Source of the DNA: Marinobacter sp. MDS2
GTDB lineage: Bacteria > Pseudomonadota > Gammaproteobacteria > Pseudomonadales > Oleiphilaceae
Assembly: GCF_030718085.1 (NCBI RefSeq)
Contig: NZ_JAVAJF010000001.1
Coordinates: forward strand, 1,364,001-1,428,000
Direction: 5' to 3'
DNA length: 64,000 nt
The position numbers and the translations under genes are program-made. The notes beneath the pieces are model-generated. The model had not been told where the DNA came from. It did no database searches and saw only the letters and a list, made by a program, of their open reading frames with translations. Shown here piece by piece: positions 44,705-56,512 of this stretch (positions are counted from its first letter, which is position 1; every line of letters starts with the position of its first letter).

Positions 44705-45232
44705 ATGCAATTCGACAACATCCCAGCGGGCAAAAACCCGCCAGAAGACATCTACGTAGCCATCGAAATCCCGGCCAACAGCTCCCCGGTCAAGTACGAA
44801 CTCGACAAAGACATGGGCGCCCTGCTGGTAGACCGCTTCATGGCCACCCCCATGTTCTACCCGGCCAACTACGGCTTCATCCCTCACACCCTGGCTGACG
44901 ACGGCGACCCGCTGGACGTACTGGTTGTCACCCCATACCCGATCCAGGCCGGCTCTGTTATTCGTTGCCGCCCGGTTGGCGTACTGAACATGGAAGACGA
45001 AGCCGGTGGCGACGCCAAGCTGGTTGCGGTACCGCACGACAAGCTGACCACCATCTACCACGATGTGAAAGAAATTGACGACCTGCCAGAACTGCTGCGC
45101 GACCAGATTCGTCACTTCTTCGAGAACTACAAAACTCTCGAGCCGGGCAAGTGGGTAAAAGTACAAGGCTGGGGCAACGCTGCCGAAGCCAAGCAAGCCA
45201 TCGTAGACTCGGTTAACGCCTACAAAGGCTAA
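44705..45232 (+). CDS. ppa: Inorganic pyrophosphatase, family I
   Basis: 175 residues. Hallmarks: [25 protein letters not shown], the metal-binding signature [17 protein letters not shown], and [20 protein letters not shown]. Hydrolyses pyrophosphate to drive biosynthesis. AAGGAA lies before the ATG. Followed by a bidirectional terminator. Confidence 0.97.
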   Translation: MQFDNIPAGKNPPEDIYVAIEIPANSSPVKYELDKDMGALLVDRFMATPMFYPANYGFIPHTLADDGDPLDVLVVTPYPIQAGSVIRCRPVGVLNMEDEAGGDAKLVAVPHDKLTTIYHDVKEIDDLPELLRDQIRHFFENYKTLEPGKWVKVQGWGNAAEAKQAIVDSVNAYKG

Positions 45233-45245
45233 TCGCGTTTCGGGC

Positions 45246-45288
45246 ATAAAAAAACCGGGTCAGTTCAAAGAGCGACCCGGTTTTTTGT
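45246..45288. terminator. Bidirectional terminator between ppa and DUF2333 gene
   Basis: AAAAAACCGGGTC...GACCCGGTTTTTTG hairpin with A-run and T-run on opposite sides, between convergent genes; it can serve both strands. Confidence 0.88.
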
Positions 45289-45310
45289 TTTCTAAACGCT
45301 CAATCGGCCA

Positions 45311-46363
45311 TTAACCCCGCGACAACAAATCCCGCATATCGCTGATCGCTGCGTTCGCCCGCGACAAGTACGCCGCCATCGTCAACGAGTGGTTTGCCAA
45401 TAAACCAAAGCCACTGCCATTCAGAATCACCGGGCTCCACATAGACTCCTGCGTGCCCTCCAACTCGATGATGATCTGCTGCACACTCGCCATCGCATTC
45501 TTGTCCTGCAGCACCTTCCGGAAATCCACTTCCATCGCACGGAAAATGTGCAGCAAAGCCCACGCGGTGCCACGGGCCTCGTAGAACACATCGTCGATCT
45601 TGGTCCAATCTGTTTTCACATCCTCGCCACTGATCGCTTCAGACAGCGGGTCTCCGTCTTCCATATTCGACAGGGATTCGCTAACCGACGCCTTGCCCAC
45701 ACTTTCACTCAGGGTTCGGGACAAGCTGCCCAAACGCGTTTCCAGATCCGCCAGCCAATTGTTCAAATTGTCAGCACGAGCAAAAAACTGGGCATTGCTT
45801 TGTTCAGGATCCGACAAACGATTCAGATACCGCTTGAGCGCATTGATACCGCGGCGGTATTCGTTTTCGGTGGACGGAATCGCCCAGCTTTCACTGTCAA
45901 AGTGTAACTGGGGTTCGGCAATGATCAGGTCCGGATCTTCCGCGGACTGGCTTTGCGACCGGCTGATGTCTTTGCGAAGCGAGCGGGACAAATCCCGGAG
46001 CTGAACCAGCACGCCGTATTCCCAGTTTGGCATGTTGTCCATCCAAAGCCCGGGAGGGAAGATATCATTCGAGATGTAGCCGCCCGGCTTATCCAGAAGC
46101 GTCTCCGCCAAACGAATCATGGTGGCGGTGGTGGCAAACCCGGCTACCGGTTCACGATCCATCGAACTGGCCAAGGTGCGGGTATGCTCCCTTACCGAGA
46201 AGCTGTCTGGCTCACTGCTCCAGATGACCCCCAACACAATGGTAATCAGCAGGTACACCACCAGCAGCGCCAGGATAAACTTTCCGATTACGCCGCTGCC
46301 TCCGGTGTAATCCTGAACATCTTCTTTCTTGTCCTTGAAATACTGTCTGATTTTGCCTGGCAT
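45311..46363 (-). CDS. DUF2333 family membrane protein
   Basis: 350 residues: a short cytoplasmic start, one membrane helix at about 25-45 (VIGKFILALLVVYLLITIVLGVIW), then a long helical periplasmic domain (EPVAGFATTATMIRLAETLLDKPGGYISNDIFPPGLWMDNMPNWEYGVL...). Family function unknown. It follows the LapD-like gene by 7 bases on the same strand, so the two probably form an operon. AGGAG lies 11 bases before ATG 46363. Confidence 0.87.
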   Translation of the reverse strand: MPGKIRQYFKDKKEDVQDYTGGSGVIGKFILALLVVYLLITIVLGVIWSSEPDSFSVREHTRTLASSMDREPVAGFATTATMIRLAETLLDKPGGYISNDIFPPGLWMDNMPNWEYGVLVQLRDLSRSLRKDISRSQSQSAEDPDLIIAEPQLHFDSESWAIPSTENEYRRGINALKRYLNRLSDPEQSNAQFFARADNLNNWLADLETRLGSLSRTLSESVGKASVSESLSNMEDGDPLSEAISGEDVKTDWTKIDDVFYEARGTAWALLHIFRAMEVDFRKVLQDKNAMASVQQIIIELEGTQESMWSPVILNGSGFGLLANHSLTMAAYLSRANAAISDMRDLLSRG

Positions 46364-46370
46364 AAAACGT

Positions 46371-48353
46371 TTACTCTCCTGTTGATTCCTCATCGGCCGC
46401 GAAGGGACGACCAAGATGGTAGCCCATGGCGCCATCGATACCCAATTTACAGAGTACCGAGTATTCCTCACTCCTTTCTACACCCGTCGCAAAAACTTTC
46501 ACACCCCGGCTTCGGGCAATGCCGATGACCGACTCGAGCCAGAACCGGTTGTCCTCGTGGCTATCCAGATCGTGAACAAAACTGTTATCAATCCGCAAAC
46601 CGCTCAACGGCAGGTTTCGCAAATAGTTGAACGGCACGCCCCCGACCCCGAAGCGATCCACCAGCACCGGCACGTGCAGCTTGACCAATGCGCGAATCAA
46701 TTGGCTTGCATGCGCCCGGTGGTGATGCAGCGTCATTTCCGAAATACCAACCCATAAACGACCGTTCCGGGTGCCCGCCGATCCAAGCATCGACAGAAGA
46801 TCTTCCCGGAACGTCTCGTCCGCTACGGAGGCGGAGCCTAACGAAATCGCAAGCTTCTCCTCTGGTTTGTGTGCCAGCCGCTGCAGAACGCTGGCCACCA
46901 GAACCCGATCAATATCCGCAATAAGACCGAGGCGCTCCGCCATGGGAACGAAGGCGCCCGCCTTGAGCACGCCCTCGGGGGTACAAATTCGGGAGAACAC
47001 CTGGAAGTACTGCAATTCCTGATTCGGCCCTTGCACCATCGGTTGCAGCCAAAGCGACAATTTTTGCCCCCGGATTGCATCGTTGATGATGTCACGCCAG
47101 GTGTCCATCGTGTGGTAACTGTTGCCACTGGCATCCTTAATCCAACAACAGGATTCTTCCCGCTGCTGGGCAGTCCGTAAGGCTGTATCTGCGGCCGCCA
47201 GCAAGTCTCGGACATTCGCCTCCGGCGATGCAATCGCCAGCCCGGCGTGAACACAGGTTTCCACCGGTGCCGCCAAGTCCGAATATAACCCGTCCAACGT
47301 CTCGACCAAGGCTTCACACCACACTTTCACATCCACTGCCGATGCGCCGGGCAGGTAAGCTGCAAACTCCGCTCCGGTTCTGCGTCCGGCAAACGCACCG
47401 CCATGTTTCATCACAAAGGTGTTCATGGCCTTACCGACCTGTTTTAACAACCGGTCGCCTTCCTCGCGACCATGGCTTTGGTTGAACTCGCCAAAACAGC
47501 TCAGCTGAAGCAGCATCAGCACCCCCGGCGCTGACTTTTCCTCGGACTCGACTTCCACCTTCAGGCGCTGATCAAATGCGCTCCGGCTTGCCAGCCCGGT
47601 CACGGGATCCTCGTTATTCACTTTTCGCAAATGCTGGATCAACTTTCCCTGTCCGGCGAACAGTTGCCCCAAATCATCCGCCATCTGATTCATGGCTTCT
47701 GTCACCTGATTCAATTCCCGGGTAGAACGCACGGCCACCCTTTCCCTGAAGTCCCTCCGGCTCAATGCCCGGGCCTGTTTCTCCAACTCGCTCAACGGTT
47801 GCAGTAAACGCTTCAACAAGAACCACAACCCCAGCATGCCCACACCACCGATCAATACCACGGCCGCCAGCAACCCGAGCGTGATTCTCCAAAGGTCGTC
47901 GTAGGCTCTGCCCAGGTTGCTGACCACCTCTACCGTCCCCAGTTGAGCCCACCCCCGCACCACTTGCGCTTTGCCTTCAGGCTTTTGCATTTTCGCGGCC
48001 CGCACAAACCAGTCGGGTGCCACCGACGTACGCAAGGGTATCTCCCTGCCCGTCAGCAGGATCCTTCCGTGACCGTAGAACTTGACCGACAGGTAGCTGC
48101 CACTATCGAACACTGCGTCGATCAACGATGAAGCAGCAACGATATCGGACGCATCGACTGCTTTAGAAAGCGCTACGCCTGTGGCGGTTGCTGCATCTCG
48201 AGCATGCTCCAAATGCTGCGACGACACGTAATTCCGGAAGGTATTGAACGTCACTGAAAAAATGGTCAACAAAATCAGCACCAGGAGACTGCCGGTGAAT
48301 ACCAACAGCAATGCCCGAAGGCTCATCACGCCATCTTGCCGTCGGCTGTTCAT
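46371..48353 (-). CDS. LapD-like c-di-GMP receptor with degenerate GGDEF and EAL domains
   Basis: 660 residues (LapD of P. fluorescens 648). TM1 at about 10-34, a periplasmic LapD_MoxY_N domain to about 150, TM2 at about 158-184, HAMP, GGDEF, EAL. The GGDEF motif is TGAEF and the EAL motif is QVF (YFQVFSRI), so neither synthesis nor breakdown of c-di-GMP is expected; it should act as an inside-out receptor. LapD normally controls the protease LapG and adhesin release, but no LapG gene is seen nearby. Its partner here is DUF2333. The start at 48353 follows GAGGGGCAGG. Confidence 0.85.
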   Translation of the reverse strand: MNSRRQDGVMSLRALLLVFTGSLLVLILLTIFSVTFNTFRNYVSSQHLEHARDAATATGVALSKAVDASDIVAASSLIDAVFDSGSYLSVKFYGHGRILLTGREIPLRTSVAPDWFVRAAKMQKPEGKAQVVRGWAQLGTVEVVSNLGRAYDDLWRITLGLLAAVVLIGGVGMLGLWFLLKRLLQPLSELEKQARALSRRDFRERVAVRSTRELNQVTEAMNQMADDLGQLFAGQGKLIQHLRKVNNEDPVTGLASRSAFDQRLKVEVESEEKSAPGVLMLLQLSCFGEFNQSHGREEGDRLLKQVGKAMNTFVMKHGGAFAGRRTGAEFAAYLPGASAVDVKVWCEALVETLDGLYSDLAAPVETCVHAGLAIASPEANVRDLLAAADTALRTAQQREESCCWIKDASGNSYHTMDTWRDIINDAIRGQKLSLWLQPMVQGPNQELQYFQVFSRICTPEGVLKAGAFVPMAERLGLIADIDRVLVASVLQRLAHKPEEKLAISLGSASVADETFREDLLSMLGSAGTRNGRLWVGISEMTLHHHRAHASQLIRALVKLHVPVLVDRFGVGGVPFNYLRNLPLSGLRIDNSFVHDLDSHEDNRFWLESVIGIARSRGVKVFATGVERSEEYSVLCKLGIDGAMGYHLGRPFAADEESTGE

Positions 48354-48582
48354 AACCTGCCCCTCTGCTATAACGCTCCTCAACCCGGAGCCGTATCTGA
48401 AGGCACCACCAACTCTGTGATCACCATCAAGAGTTGACAAAGATTTACAAAGTGCCGTCTACGTCGACAACATTAAACACTATAGACTCTCCCTTAGGAC
48501 TATGATGCCTCGGCATAACGTGACCGAGAAAGAAGTTTGTCCGGCCGGACAGAACAACCAATAACAGAAAGGCCCGAGCACA

Positions 48583-50193
48583 ATGAGCGACGAAAGCCAG
48601 AAGGAAAAACTCAGACAACATTTTGCCCGGCGCGTCACCACTCAAGCGCGTGTTGTTCTGGATACCTGGCAAAAAATTCACGAGGCCCCAACGCAAGCCC
48701 AGACATACCGGAATGCGCTGGAAGCCGCCGCCGACAAACTGGTGCGTTACGCCCGCCGTTTCGAGATGGAAAACCACGCTCGCGCCGGAGAAACCATTCT
48801 CGCCCGGCTTGCTCACTGGCACCCTGAGACCCCGCTTGGCACTGCTCAACTGCAGGCGCTTGAAGAGTCCATGGAAACCCTTCGTCACAGCACCCAACGC
48901 CGCAGTGACGAGAACAATGATGCGCCCCACCCTTTTCGCCGAACGCCGGTCTACATCGCGCTTACCGACGACGAATCCGCAGCCCGAATGATCAAACAAC
49001 TCGAATTTTTCGGTTTTCGTGCGGCCGCCTACAAAACCCCCAACGATCTGGTGGCGGCGTGCGCATTGAGCAAACCCGAAACCATCCTGATCGACATCAA
49101 CTTTGGCGGCGGAGCGTCTTCCGGGATATCCACCATCGAGCATCTTCAGGAGCAACACGACACCCCCATTCCCATCATTTTCATGAGCGATGAAGACGGA
49201 TCCATCGAAACCCGGTTAAGGGCTTCCCGGTGTGGTGGCGAAGAATTCTTCTACCCGGCGGTTGATCCGGGGCAGTTGATCGAAAAAATCGAAACCTATA
49301 CCCACGGCAATACGGTGGAGCCCTACCGGGTGCTGGTGCTCGACGATTCCCGGGCCCAGGCCAAATTCATGGAAACGGTGCTGAAGAAAGCCGGAATGAA
49401 CGCCCACATCATCACCGACCCCATGCAGATCATTACCGCGCTGGATGAATTCTCGCCCGAAATCATCCTGCTCGACATGTACATGCCCGGCTGCACCGGC
49501 ATGGAGATTGCCCGCGTTATTCGTCAACAGGACAAATTTCACAGCGTCCCGATCATTTACCTTTCGGCCGAAGACGATGTCGGTAAACAGTTGCACGCCA
49601 TGAGCCTCGGTGGCGACGATTTCCTGACCAAACCGGTAGACCCCAAACACCTGATTGCCACACTGCACAACCGTGGCCGGCGCGCCCGCTCACTGCTGGC
49701 GCTGATGATTCGCGACAGCCTGACCGGTCTGTTTAATCACACTCACACCCTGTACCTGCTGGAGCAGGAAATCGTGCGAGCGCGCCAGAAAGACCAGCCA
49801 CTGTGCTTCGCCATGATCGATCTGGACTACTTCAAGAAAGTGAACGACACCTTCGGTCACCCCATCGGAGACCGGATTCTCCGAAGCCTGTCCATGTTCC
49901 TGAAGCAGCGGTTGCGCAAAACTGACCACATCGGGCGCTATGGCGGAGAAGAGTTCGCTTTGATTCTGCCCAACACACGCCCCGGTGATGCCCGTAATGT
50001 GGTGAATGAAATTCGGGAGCGATTTTCCGAACTCCTGCAAGAGGCCGGCGACCGCCAGTTCAAAGTGACCTTCAGTTGCGGACTGGCGGCCTGGCAAGGA
50101 GAAAGCTCCCAATCTTTGTGCGAGCGAGCCGACCGAGCCCTCTACGTATCCAAAGCCCACGGCCGAAATTGCGTGACACTGGCCGAAGAGTGA
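48583..50193 (+). CDS. Response regulator with two receiver domains and an active GGDEF (diguanylate cyclase)
   Basis: 536 residues. An N-terminal helical stretch of about 110 residues with no known motif, REC1 at about 122-240 (DDES; phospho-acceptor in ILIDINFG), REC2 at about 247-365 (LVLDDSRAQ; ILLDMYMPG; LSAED; DFLTKPV) and a GGDEF domain at about 375-535 with intact GGEEF (RYGGEEFALI). It should make c-di-GMP when phosphorylated. Divergent from the LapD-like receptor gene, so signal producer and receptor share a control region. GACAGAACAACC... offers no strong ribosome site; ATG 48583 fits the domain layout. Confidence 0.9.
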   Translation: MSDESQKEKLRQHFARRVTTQARVVLDTWQKIHEAPTQAQTYRNALEAAADKLVRYARRFEMENHARAGETILARLAHWHPETPLGTAQLQALEESMETLRHSTQRRSDENNDAPHPFRRTPVYIALTDDESAARMIKQLEFFGFRAAAYKTPNDLVAACALSKPETILIDINFGGGASSGISTIEHLQEQHDTPIPIIFMSDEDGSIETRLRASRCGGEEFFYPAVDPGQLIEKIETYTHGNTVEPYRVLVLDDSRAQAKFMETVLKKAGMNAHIITDPMQIITALDEFSPEIILLDMYMPGCTGMEIARVIRQQDKFHSVPIIYLSAEDDVGKQLHAMSLGGDDFLTKPVDPKHLIATLHNRGRRARSLLALMIRDSLTGLFNHTHTLYLLEQEIVRARQKDQPLCFAMIDLDYFKKVNDTFGHPIGDRILRSLSMFLKQRLRKTDHIGRYGGEEFALILPNTRPGDARNVVNEIRERFSELLQEAGDRQFKVTFSCGLAAWQGESSQSLCERADRALYVSKAHGRNCVTLAEE

Positions 50194-50202
50194 CCCACCC
50201 CC

Positions 50203-50225
50203 GGACCGGGCGTTCTGCCCGGTCC
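50203..50225 (+). terminator. Hairpin after the diguanylate cyclase gene
   Basis: GGACCGGGC-GTTCT-GCCCGGTCC, 9-bp perfect stem 10 bp after the stop. No T-run follows, so termination is uncertain. Confidence 0.4.
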
Positions 50226-50453
50226 ATGAAACCAATGTCGAATACCCGCCCTGTTCGCCATCACCGACAATGCGAGTCATCAACCAAATGTCATCGCGCG
50301 TGAGGCAATTGCTGTGTAATCTTTTTTCAGGATCAAAGACACACCCGAAGATTGTCAAAAAGTGTTGATCTGAAGCTGATAAGTACGCACCATTTAGCAA
50401 AACTGCTGTTATCTTCGGCGATCCTGTCAAAAACAAACAAGGCAAATTTCATC

Positions 50454-50891
50454 ATGTCGACCATACTTGTGCTACATGGACCCAACCTCAATATGCTCGG
50501 CACACGCGAGCCCGAGGTCTATGGCCATGAGACGCTGGCAGACATTGACGACCGCTTGCGGCATCAGGCTTCGGAACAAGGCCATCATCTGCTGCACCTG
50601 CAATCGAATGCAGAGTACGAATTGATTGACCGTATTCACGAAGCCCGGGCTGAAGGGGTGGACTTCATCATTATCAACCCCGCCGCCTTCACCCACACCA
50701 GTGTCGCCTTGCGGGACGCTCTGTTGGCATCGGGCATCCCGTTCATTGAAGTGCACCTGTCAAACGTGCACGCGCGGGAGCCGTTCCGGCACCACTCGTA
50801 TTTTTCAGATATCGCCCAAGGCGTTATCTGCGGTTTAGGCAGCCAAGGTTACGATCTTGCTTTACAGGCTGCCCTGCAAAAAATTCACTGA
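50454..50891 (+). CDS. aroQ: 3-dehydroquinate dehydratase, type II
   Basis: 145 residues. Hallmarks: [21 protein letters not shown] with the catalytic Tyr, [34 protein letters not shown], and [22 protein letters not shown] with the catalytic His. Third step of the shikimate pathway. It lies 30 bp before accB, the usual order aroQ-accB-accC. Confidence 0.97.
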   Translation: MSTILVLHGPNLNMLGTREPEVYGHETLADIDDRLRHQASEQGHHLLHLQSNAEYELIDRIHEARAEGVDFIIINPAAFTHTSVALRDALLASGIPFIEVHLSNVHAREPFRHHSYFSDIAQGVICGLGSQGYDLALQAALQKIH

Positions 50892-50921
50892 TAGACCAGA
50901 GACAACGGGACTGGAATAGTT

Positions 50922-51380
50922 ATGGATATTCGCAAAATCAAGAAACTGATCGAACTGCTCGAGGAATCTGACGTCGAGGAGCTGGAAATTCACGAGGGCG
51001 ATGATTCGGTACGCATCTCCCGTCGTCGTGAGCAAGCGCCCGGCCAGGTTGTCAGCCATTACGCCGCACCGGCACCTCAAGCGGCCCCGGCACCTGCCAG
51101 CGCGCCTGCCTCTGAAGAAGCGCCTGCCGCGCCAGCTGCCATTAACGGTCACGCGCTGAAATCACCGATGGTTGGTACCTTCTACCGGTCACCGTCACCG
51201 TCGGCACCTGCGTTTGTAGAAGTGGGCCAATCGGTCAAGGCTGGCGATGTCATCTGCATTGTTGAGGCAATGAAAATGATGAACCAGATTGAAGCCGACA
51301 AGTCTGGCACCATCACCGAAATTCTGGTCGAAAATGGCCAGCCGGTGGAGTTTGACCAACCTTTGGTCGTCATTTCCTGA
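50922..51380 (+). CDS. accB: Acetyl-CoA carboxylase biotin carboxyl carrier protein
   Basis: 152 residues: a helical N-terminus ([20 protein letters not shown]), an Ala/Pro-rich linker at about 50-75, and a biotinyl domain with the biotinylated Lys in [13 protein letters not shown]. Carries CO2 for malonyl-CoA synthesis. Upstream of accC by 18 bp. Confidence 0.97.
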   Translation: MDIRKIKKLIELLEESDVEELEIHEGDDSVRISRRREQAPGQVVSHYAAPAPQAAPAPASAPASEEAPAAPAAINGHALKSPMVGTFYRSPSPSAPAFVEVGQSVKAGDVICIVEAMKMMNQIEADKSGTITEILVENGQPVEFDQPLVVIS

Positions 51381-51398
51381 ATCTGGTGATTGCTACCC

Positions 51399-52745
51399 AT
51401 GGCTATGTTAGAGAAAGTTCTGATCGCAAACCGCGGTGAAATCGCCCTGCGTATACTCCGCGCCTGCAAAGAGCTAGGCATTAAAACCGTGGCGGTTCAC
51501 TCTCAGGTAGACCGCGACCTGATGCACGTTCGCCTGGCAAATGAAACGGTCTGCATCGGCCCCAACAGCCCGACAGACAGTTACCTCAACATCCCGGCGA
51601 TTATCAGTGCTGCGGAAGTGACAGACGCTGTCGGCATTCACCCCGGCTACGGCTTTCTGGCAGAAAACGCCGACTTCGCGGAACAAGTCGAGAAAAGCGG
51701 ATTCCGCTTCATCGGCCCCAGTGCTGAAACCATCCGTTTGATGGGCAACAAAGTCTCCGCCATTGAAGCCATGAAGAAAGCCGGCGTACCCACCGTTCCC
51801 GGGTCAGACGGCCCGCTCACGGATGACGATGAGCGCACGCTGCAAGTGGCCCGTAACATTGGCTATCCGGTCATGATCAAAGCCGCTTCCGGCGGTGGTG
51901 GTCGTGGTATGCAGGTTGTTCACTCCGAGGCTGCCCTTCTGAAAGCGGTCCAGATCACCCAGACGGAAGCGAAAAACGCCTTCGGCGACCCCACCGTCTA
52001 TCTGGAAAAGTTTCTGGAAAAGCCTCGCCATGTGGAAGTCCAAATTCTGGCAGATATGCACGGCAACGTGATTCACCTGGGTGACCGGGACTGCTCACTG
52101 CAGCGTCGAAACCAGAAAGTCATCGAGGAAGCGCCCGCCCCGAACCTGAACCCGGAATCCCGGGAGCGCACCCTCAAAGCCTGTGTCGATGCCTGTAAGG
52201 AAATTGGCTATGTAGGTGCTGGCACCTTTGAGTTCCTGTATCAGGACGGCGAGTTCTACTTCATCGAAATGAACACCCGAGTGCAGGTAGAGCACCCGGT
52301 CTCCGAAATGGTCACAGGCGTCGATATTGTCCGCGAACAGCTGCGCATCGCGAGCGGTCTGCCACTGGAATACAGCCAGGACGAAATCAAGATTTCCGGG
52401 CACGCGATGGAATGTCGGGTCAACGCCGAAGATCCGAAAACCTTTGCGCCCAGCCCAGGCAAGATCAAGCATTTCCATGCTCCCGGCGGAAACGGTGTGC
52501 GAGTCGATTCGCACCTGTACAGCGGTTACACCGTACCTCCGTACTACGATTCTCTGGTGGCCAAACTGATCACCTGGGGTGCAGACAGAGACATCGCACG
52601 CAGGCGCATGAAGAACGCATTGGACGAAATGTTGGTCGAGGGCATCAAGACCAATCAGCCGCTGCATCGAAAACTGGTGCGCGATGGAGGTTTTAAACAG
52701 GTAGACTTCACCATTCACTACCTCGAAAAACTGATACAGGATTGA
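51399..52745 (+). CDS. accC: Acetyl-CoA carboxylase biotin carboxylase subunit
   Basis: 448 residues. [28 protein letters not shown]-grasp glycine loop [25 protein letters not shown], and [20 protein letters not shown] catalytic region. Carboxylates AccB biotin. ATG 51399 suits GGTGATT; ATG 51405 gives the usual MLEK start and is equally possible. Confidence 0.97.
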   Translation: MAMLEKVLIANRGEIALRILRACKELGIKTVAVHSQVDRDLMHVRLANETVCIGPNSPTDSYLNIPAIISAAEVTDAVGIHPGYGFLAENADFAEQVEKSGFRFIGPSAETIRLMGNKVSAIEAMKKAGVPTVPGSDGPLTDDDERTLQVARNIGYPVMIKAASGGGGRGMQVVHSEAALLKAVQITQTEAKNAFGDPTVYLEKFLEKPRHVEVQILADMHGNVIHLGDRDCSLQRRNQKVIEEAPAPNLNPESRERTLKACVDACKEIGYVGAGTFEFLYQDGEFYFIEMNTRVQVEHPVSEMVTGVDIVREQLRIASGLPLEYSQDEIKISGHAMECRVNAEDPKTFAPSPGKIKHFHAPGGNGVRVDSHLYSGYTVPPYYDSLVAKLITWGADRDIARRRMKNALDEMLVEGIKTNQPLHRKLVRDGGFKQVDFTIHYLEKLIQD

Positions 52746-52747
52746 CC

Positions 52748-53644
52748 ATGCCCTGGATACAACTCCAGATTCCAGCTGATCCGGACACTGCGGATCAGCT
52801 GGAAGACCTGCTAATGGAAATGGGCTCGGATGCCGTTTCCATGGAAGATGCCGCCGACCAACCCCTCTACGAACCCGATCCCGGCACAACCCCCTTGTGG
52901 AGCCAAACCACCGTCACCGGTCTGTTTCAATCAGATCGTGATATCGAGCAGCTGTGCTCTGATATCCGGGATGCCTGGCATCAGCAAACCCAGCAAACGC
53001 TGGCAGAGATTGATGTCACCCTGGTCGAAGACAAGGATTGGGAGCGGGCCTGGATGGATGACTTCCATCCATTGCGCTTTGGCGAGCGGCTCTGGATTGT
53101 TCCCAGCTGGCACGAAGCCCCCGACCCGGACGCCGCCAACCTGCTGCTGGACCCGGGCCTGGCGTTCGGCACCGGCACCCATCCTACGACAGCCCTCTGC
53201 CTGCAGTGGCTGGACGGACAGGACGTTGATGGCAAACAAGTAATCGACTACGGCTGCGGCTCTGGCATTCTCGGACTTGCCGCTCTGCTCCTCGGCGCCA
53301 AGCACGTGATCGGTGTAGACACCGACCCTCAGGCGCTGGAAGCCAGTCGCGAAAATGCCCGGCGCAACGGCGTTGATGACGACCGGCTTGACCTCTACCT
53401 GCCCGGCAGCGATCCCGACACTCAGGCCGATGTCATGCTCGCCAACATTCTGGCCCAGCCATTGATTGGACTGGCACCTCGCTTGGCCACGCTGACTCGC
53501 CCCGGAGGCAGCCTTGTCCTATCCGGCATTCTGTCGAACCAGGCCAGAGAAGTGATGGAGGCCTACGAACCTTGGTTTATCATGGACGAACCCGAACAGA
53601 AAGAAGAGTGGATACGCCTCACAGGACGGCGCAAGGGCGAGTGA
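52748..53644 (+). CDS. prmA: Ribosomal protein L11 methyltransferase
   Basis: 298 residues: N-terminal substrate-recognition domain (MPWIQLQIPADPDTADQLEDLLMEMGSDAVSMEDA), DPGLAFGTGTHPTTALCLQWL, and SAM motif VIDYGCGSGILGLAALLLGA. Trimethylates L11. Two bases after accC. Confidence 0.96.
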   Translation: MPWIQLQIPADPDTADQLEDLLMEMGSDAVSMEDAADQPLYEPDPGTTPLWSQTTVTGLFQSDRDIEQLCSDIRDAWHQQTQQTLAEIDVTLVEDKDWERAWMDDFHPLRFGERLWIVPSWHEAPDPDAANLLLDPGLAFGTGTHPTTALCLQWLDGQDVDGKQVIDYGCGSGILGLAALLLGAKHVIGVDTDPQALEASRENARRNGVDDDRLDLYLPGSDPDTQADVMLANILAQPLIGLAPRLATLTRPGGSLVLSGILSNQAREVMEAYEPWFIMDEPEQKEEWIRLTGRRKGE

Positions 53645-53717
53645 CGAATCAAACGTATACGTCTAAACTGCGTGGTTCCTAGCAACCACGCAGTGACTAA
53701 GCGTTCAGGATAACAGC

Positions 53718-54890
<1,173 letters not shown>

Positions 54891-55099
54891 ATACCTAGAG
54901 CCTTAACAACGGCCTACAGTCGGTAGAGCAAAAGTCAACCAGACAGAGCGAAAAATAATCAACTTTTTCGCTCATTTATCCCTTCAATCAAACTGCCCCC
55001 GGCGGTATCATTACCGCCCTTCGGGAAACAGTCGATCAGATTTTGAGCAACGACTGAAATCCGAACCTTGCTAAACCCGCTGTGACACGGACTCAGATC

Positions 55100-56098
55100 A
55101 TGCTGCCAACGGCAAAAATCGGGCCGTACACCCTGCCCAACCCATTGATAGTTGCACCCATGGCCGGTGTAACAGATCGCCCGTTTCGGCTGCTGTGTCG
55201 AAGAATGGGCGCCGGTTTGGCGGTATCGGAAATGGTCATAGCGGATAGCAAGCTCTGGCATACGCGCAAATCACGTACCCGGATGAATCATCAGGGCGAA
55301 CCCGAACCCCGGTCAGTGCAAATTGCCGGCGGCGACCCAGACATGCTGGCCGATGCCGCGCGGCAAAACGCCGAGTTTGGTGCCCAGATCATCGACATCA
55401 ACATGGGGTGTCCTGCCAAAAAAGTCTGCAACAAGGCCGCTGGTTCGGCCCTGATGAAAGACGAAAAGCTGGTTCAGGACATTCTGCATGCGGTGGTCAA
55501 TGCCGTCGATATACCGGTGACACTGAAAATGCGCACAGGTTGGGATCGCGACAACCGTAACGCCAAAACAATTGCAAAAATGGCAGAAGACGCAGGCATT
55601 CAGGCCCTCGCTGTCCACGGCCGCACAAGAGCCGACAAATATCTGGGCGACGCCGAATACGACACCATTGCCGAAGTGAAGGCCAGCGTTGGCATTCCGG
55701 TGTTTGCCAATGGCGACATCACGACACCAGAGAAAGCCCGGCACGTGCTGACCTATACCGGCGCTGACGGGTTGCTGATCGGCAGAGGCGCACAAGGCCG
55801 GCCATGGATTTTCCGGGAAATCCTGCACTTTCTGGAAACCGGCGAGCACCTTGCAGCACCGCCGCTGACGGAAGTGGAGCAGATTCTCCAGGAGCATCTC
55901 GCCGAACTGCACAGTTTCTACGGGGAAACGATGGGCGTGCGTATCGCCAGAAAACATGTGGGCTGGTATCTGCAGACCCACGACGAAAGCAAACAGTTCC
56001 GCAGTCGCTTCAACGGGATCGAAGACCCGCTGGAGCAAAAAGACAGCATCGCACAGTACTTTGCACGCTTACGAAATGGAGAGGTATTCGCAGCATGA
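55100..56098 (+). CDS. dusB: tRNA-dihydrouridine synthase B
   Basis: 332 residues from ATG 55100. Hallmarks: [49 protein letters not shown] with the catalytic Cys in [31 protein letters not shown] and [18 protein letters not shown] (FMN phosphate site). Reduces uridine in the tRNA D-loop. Forms the conserved dusB-fis operon with a four-base overlap. GTG 55082 is a less likely start. Confidence 0.95.
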   Translation: MLPTAKIGPYTLPNPLIVAPMAGVTDRPFRLLCRRMGAGLAVSEMVIADSKLWHTRKSRTRMNHQGEPEPRSVQIAGGDPDMLADAARQNAEFGAQIIDINMGCPAKKVCNKAAGSALMKDEKLVQDILHAVVNAVDIPVTLKMRTGWDRDNRNAKTIAKMAEDAGIQALAVHGRTRADKYLGDAEYDTIAEVKASVGIPVFANGDITTPEKARHVLTYTGADGLLIGRGAQGRPWIFREILHFLETGEHLAAPPLTEVEQILQEHLAELHSFYGETMGVRIARKHVGWYLQTHDESKQFRSRFNGIEDPLEQKDSIAQYFARLRNGEVFAA

Positions 56099-56412
56099 CC
56101 GCTGAGACTTTGGCACACGATAATCTGAGCACCCCGGCCAACGATGAATCACATCAGTTGCACACGGTAAACGGCAGCGGCAATAGCGTCACCCTGCGCG
56201 ACAGCGTAGAAGTTGCTCTGAAGAACTACTTCGCGCAACTGGACGGAGCGCCCGTCACCGACGTATACCAACTGGTGCTTTCGGAAGTTGAAGCGCCCCT
56301 GCTCGAGCAGGTAATGAAGTACACCCGCAACAACCAGACCAAGGCTTCGACCATGCTTGGCCTGAACCGCGGAACCCTGCGCAAGAAACTGAAGCAATAC
56401 GGTCTGCTATAA
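56095..56412 (+). CDS. fis: DNA-binding protein Fis
   Basis: 105 residues. C-terminal helix-turn-helix [35 protein letters not shown] is the Fis signature; the N-terminal arm [19 protein letters not shown] is also typical. Nucleoid protein and regulator of rRNA promoters and recombination. Overlaps dusB by four bases. Confidence 0.96.
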   Translation: MTAETLAHDNLSTPANDESHQLHTVNGSGNSVTLRDSVEVALKNYFAQLDGAPVTDVYQLVLSEVEAPLLEQVMKYTRNNQTKASTMLGLNRGTLRKKLKQYGLL

Positions 56413-56426
56413 TCAGACACGACCCA

Positions 56427-56463
56427 CAAGGGCCTCCCGGATTCGTTCGCGAGGCCTTTGTTC
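56427..56463 (+). terminator. Terminator after fis
   Basis: AAGGGCCTC...GAGGCCTTTG hairpin followed by TTCTTT, 15 bp after the fis stop. Confidence 0.7.
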
Positions 56464-56512
56464 TTTATATTCAGGCTACCCCGGCTTATCTGAACAGCGA
56501 AGAAACTGAACC

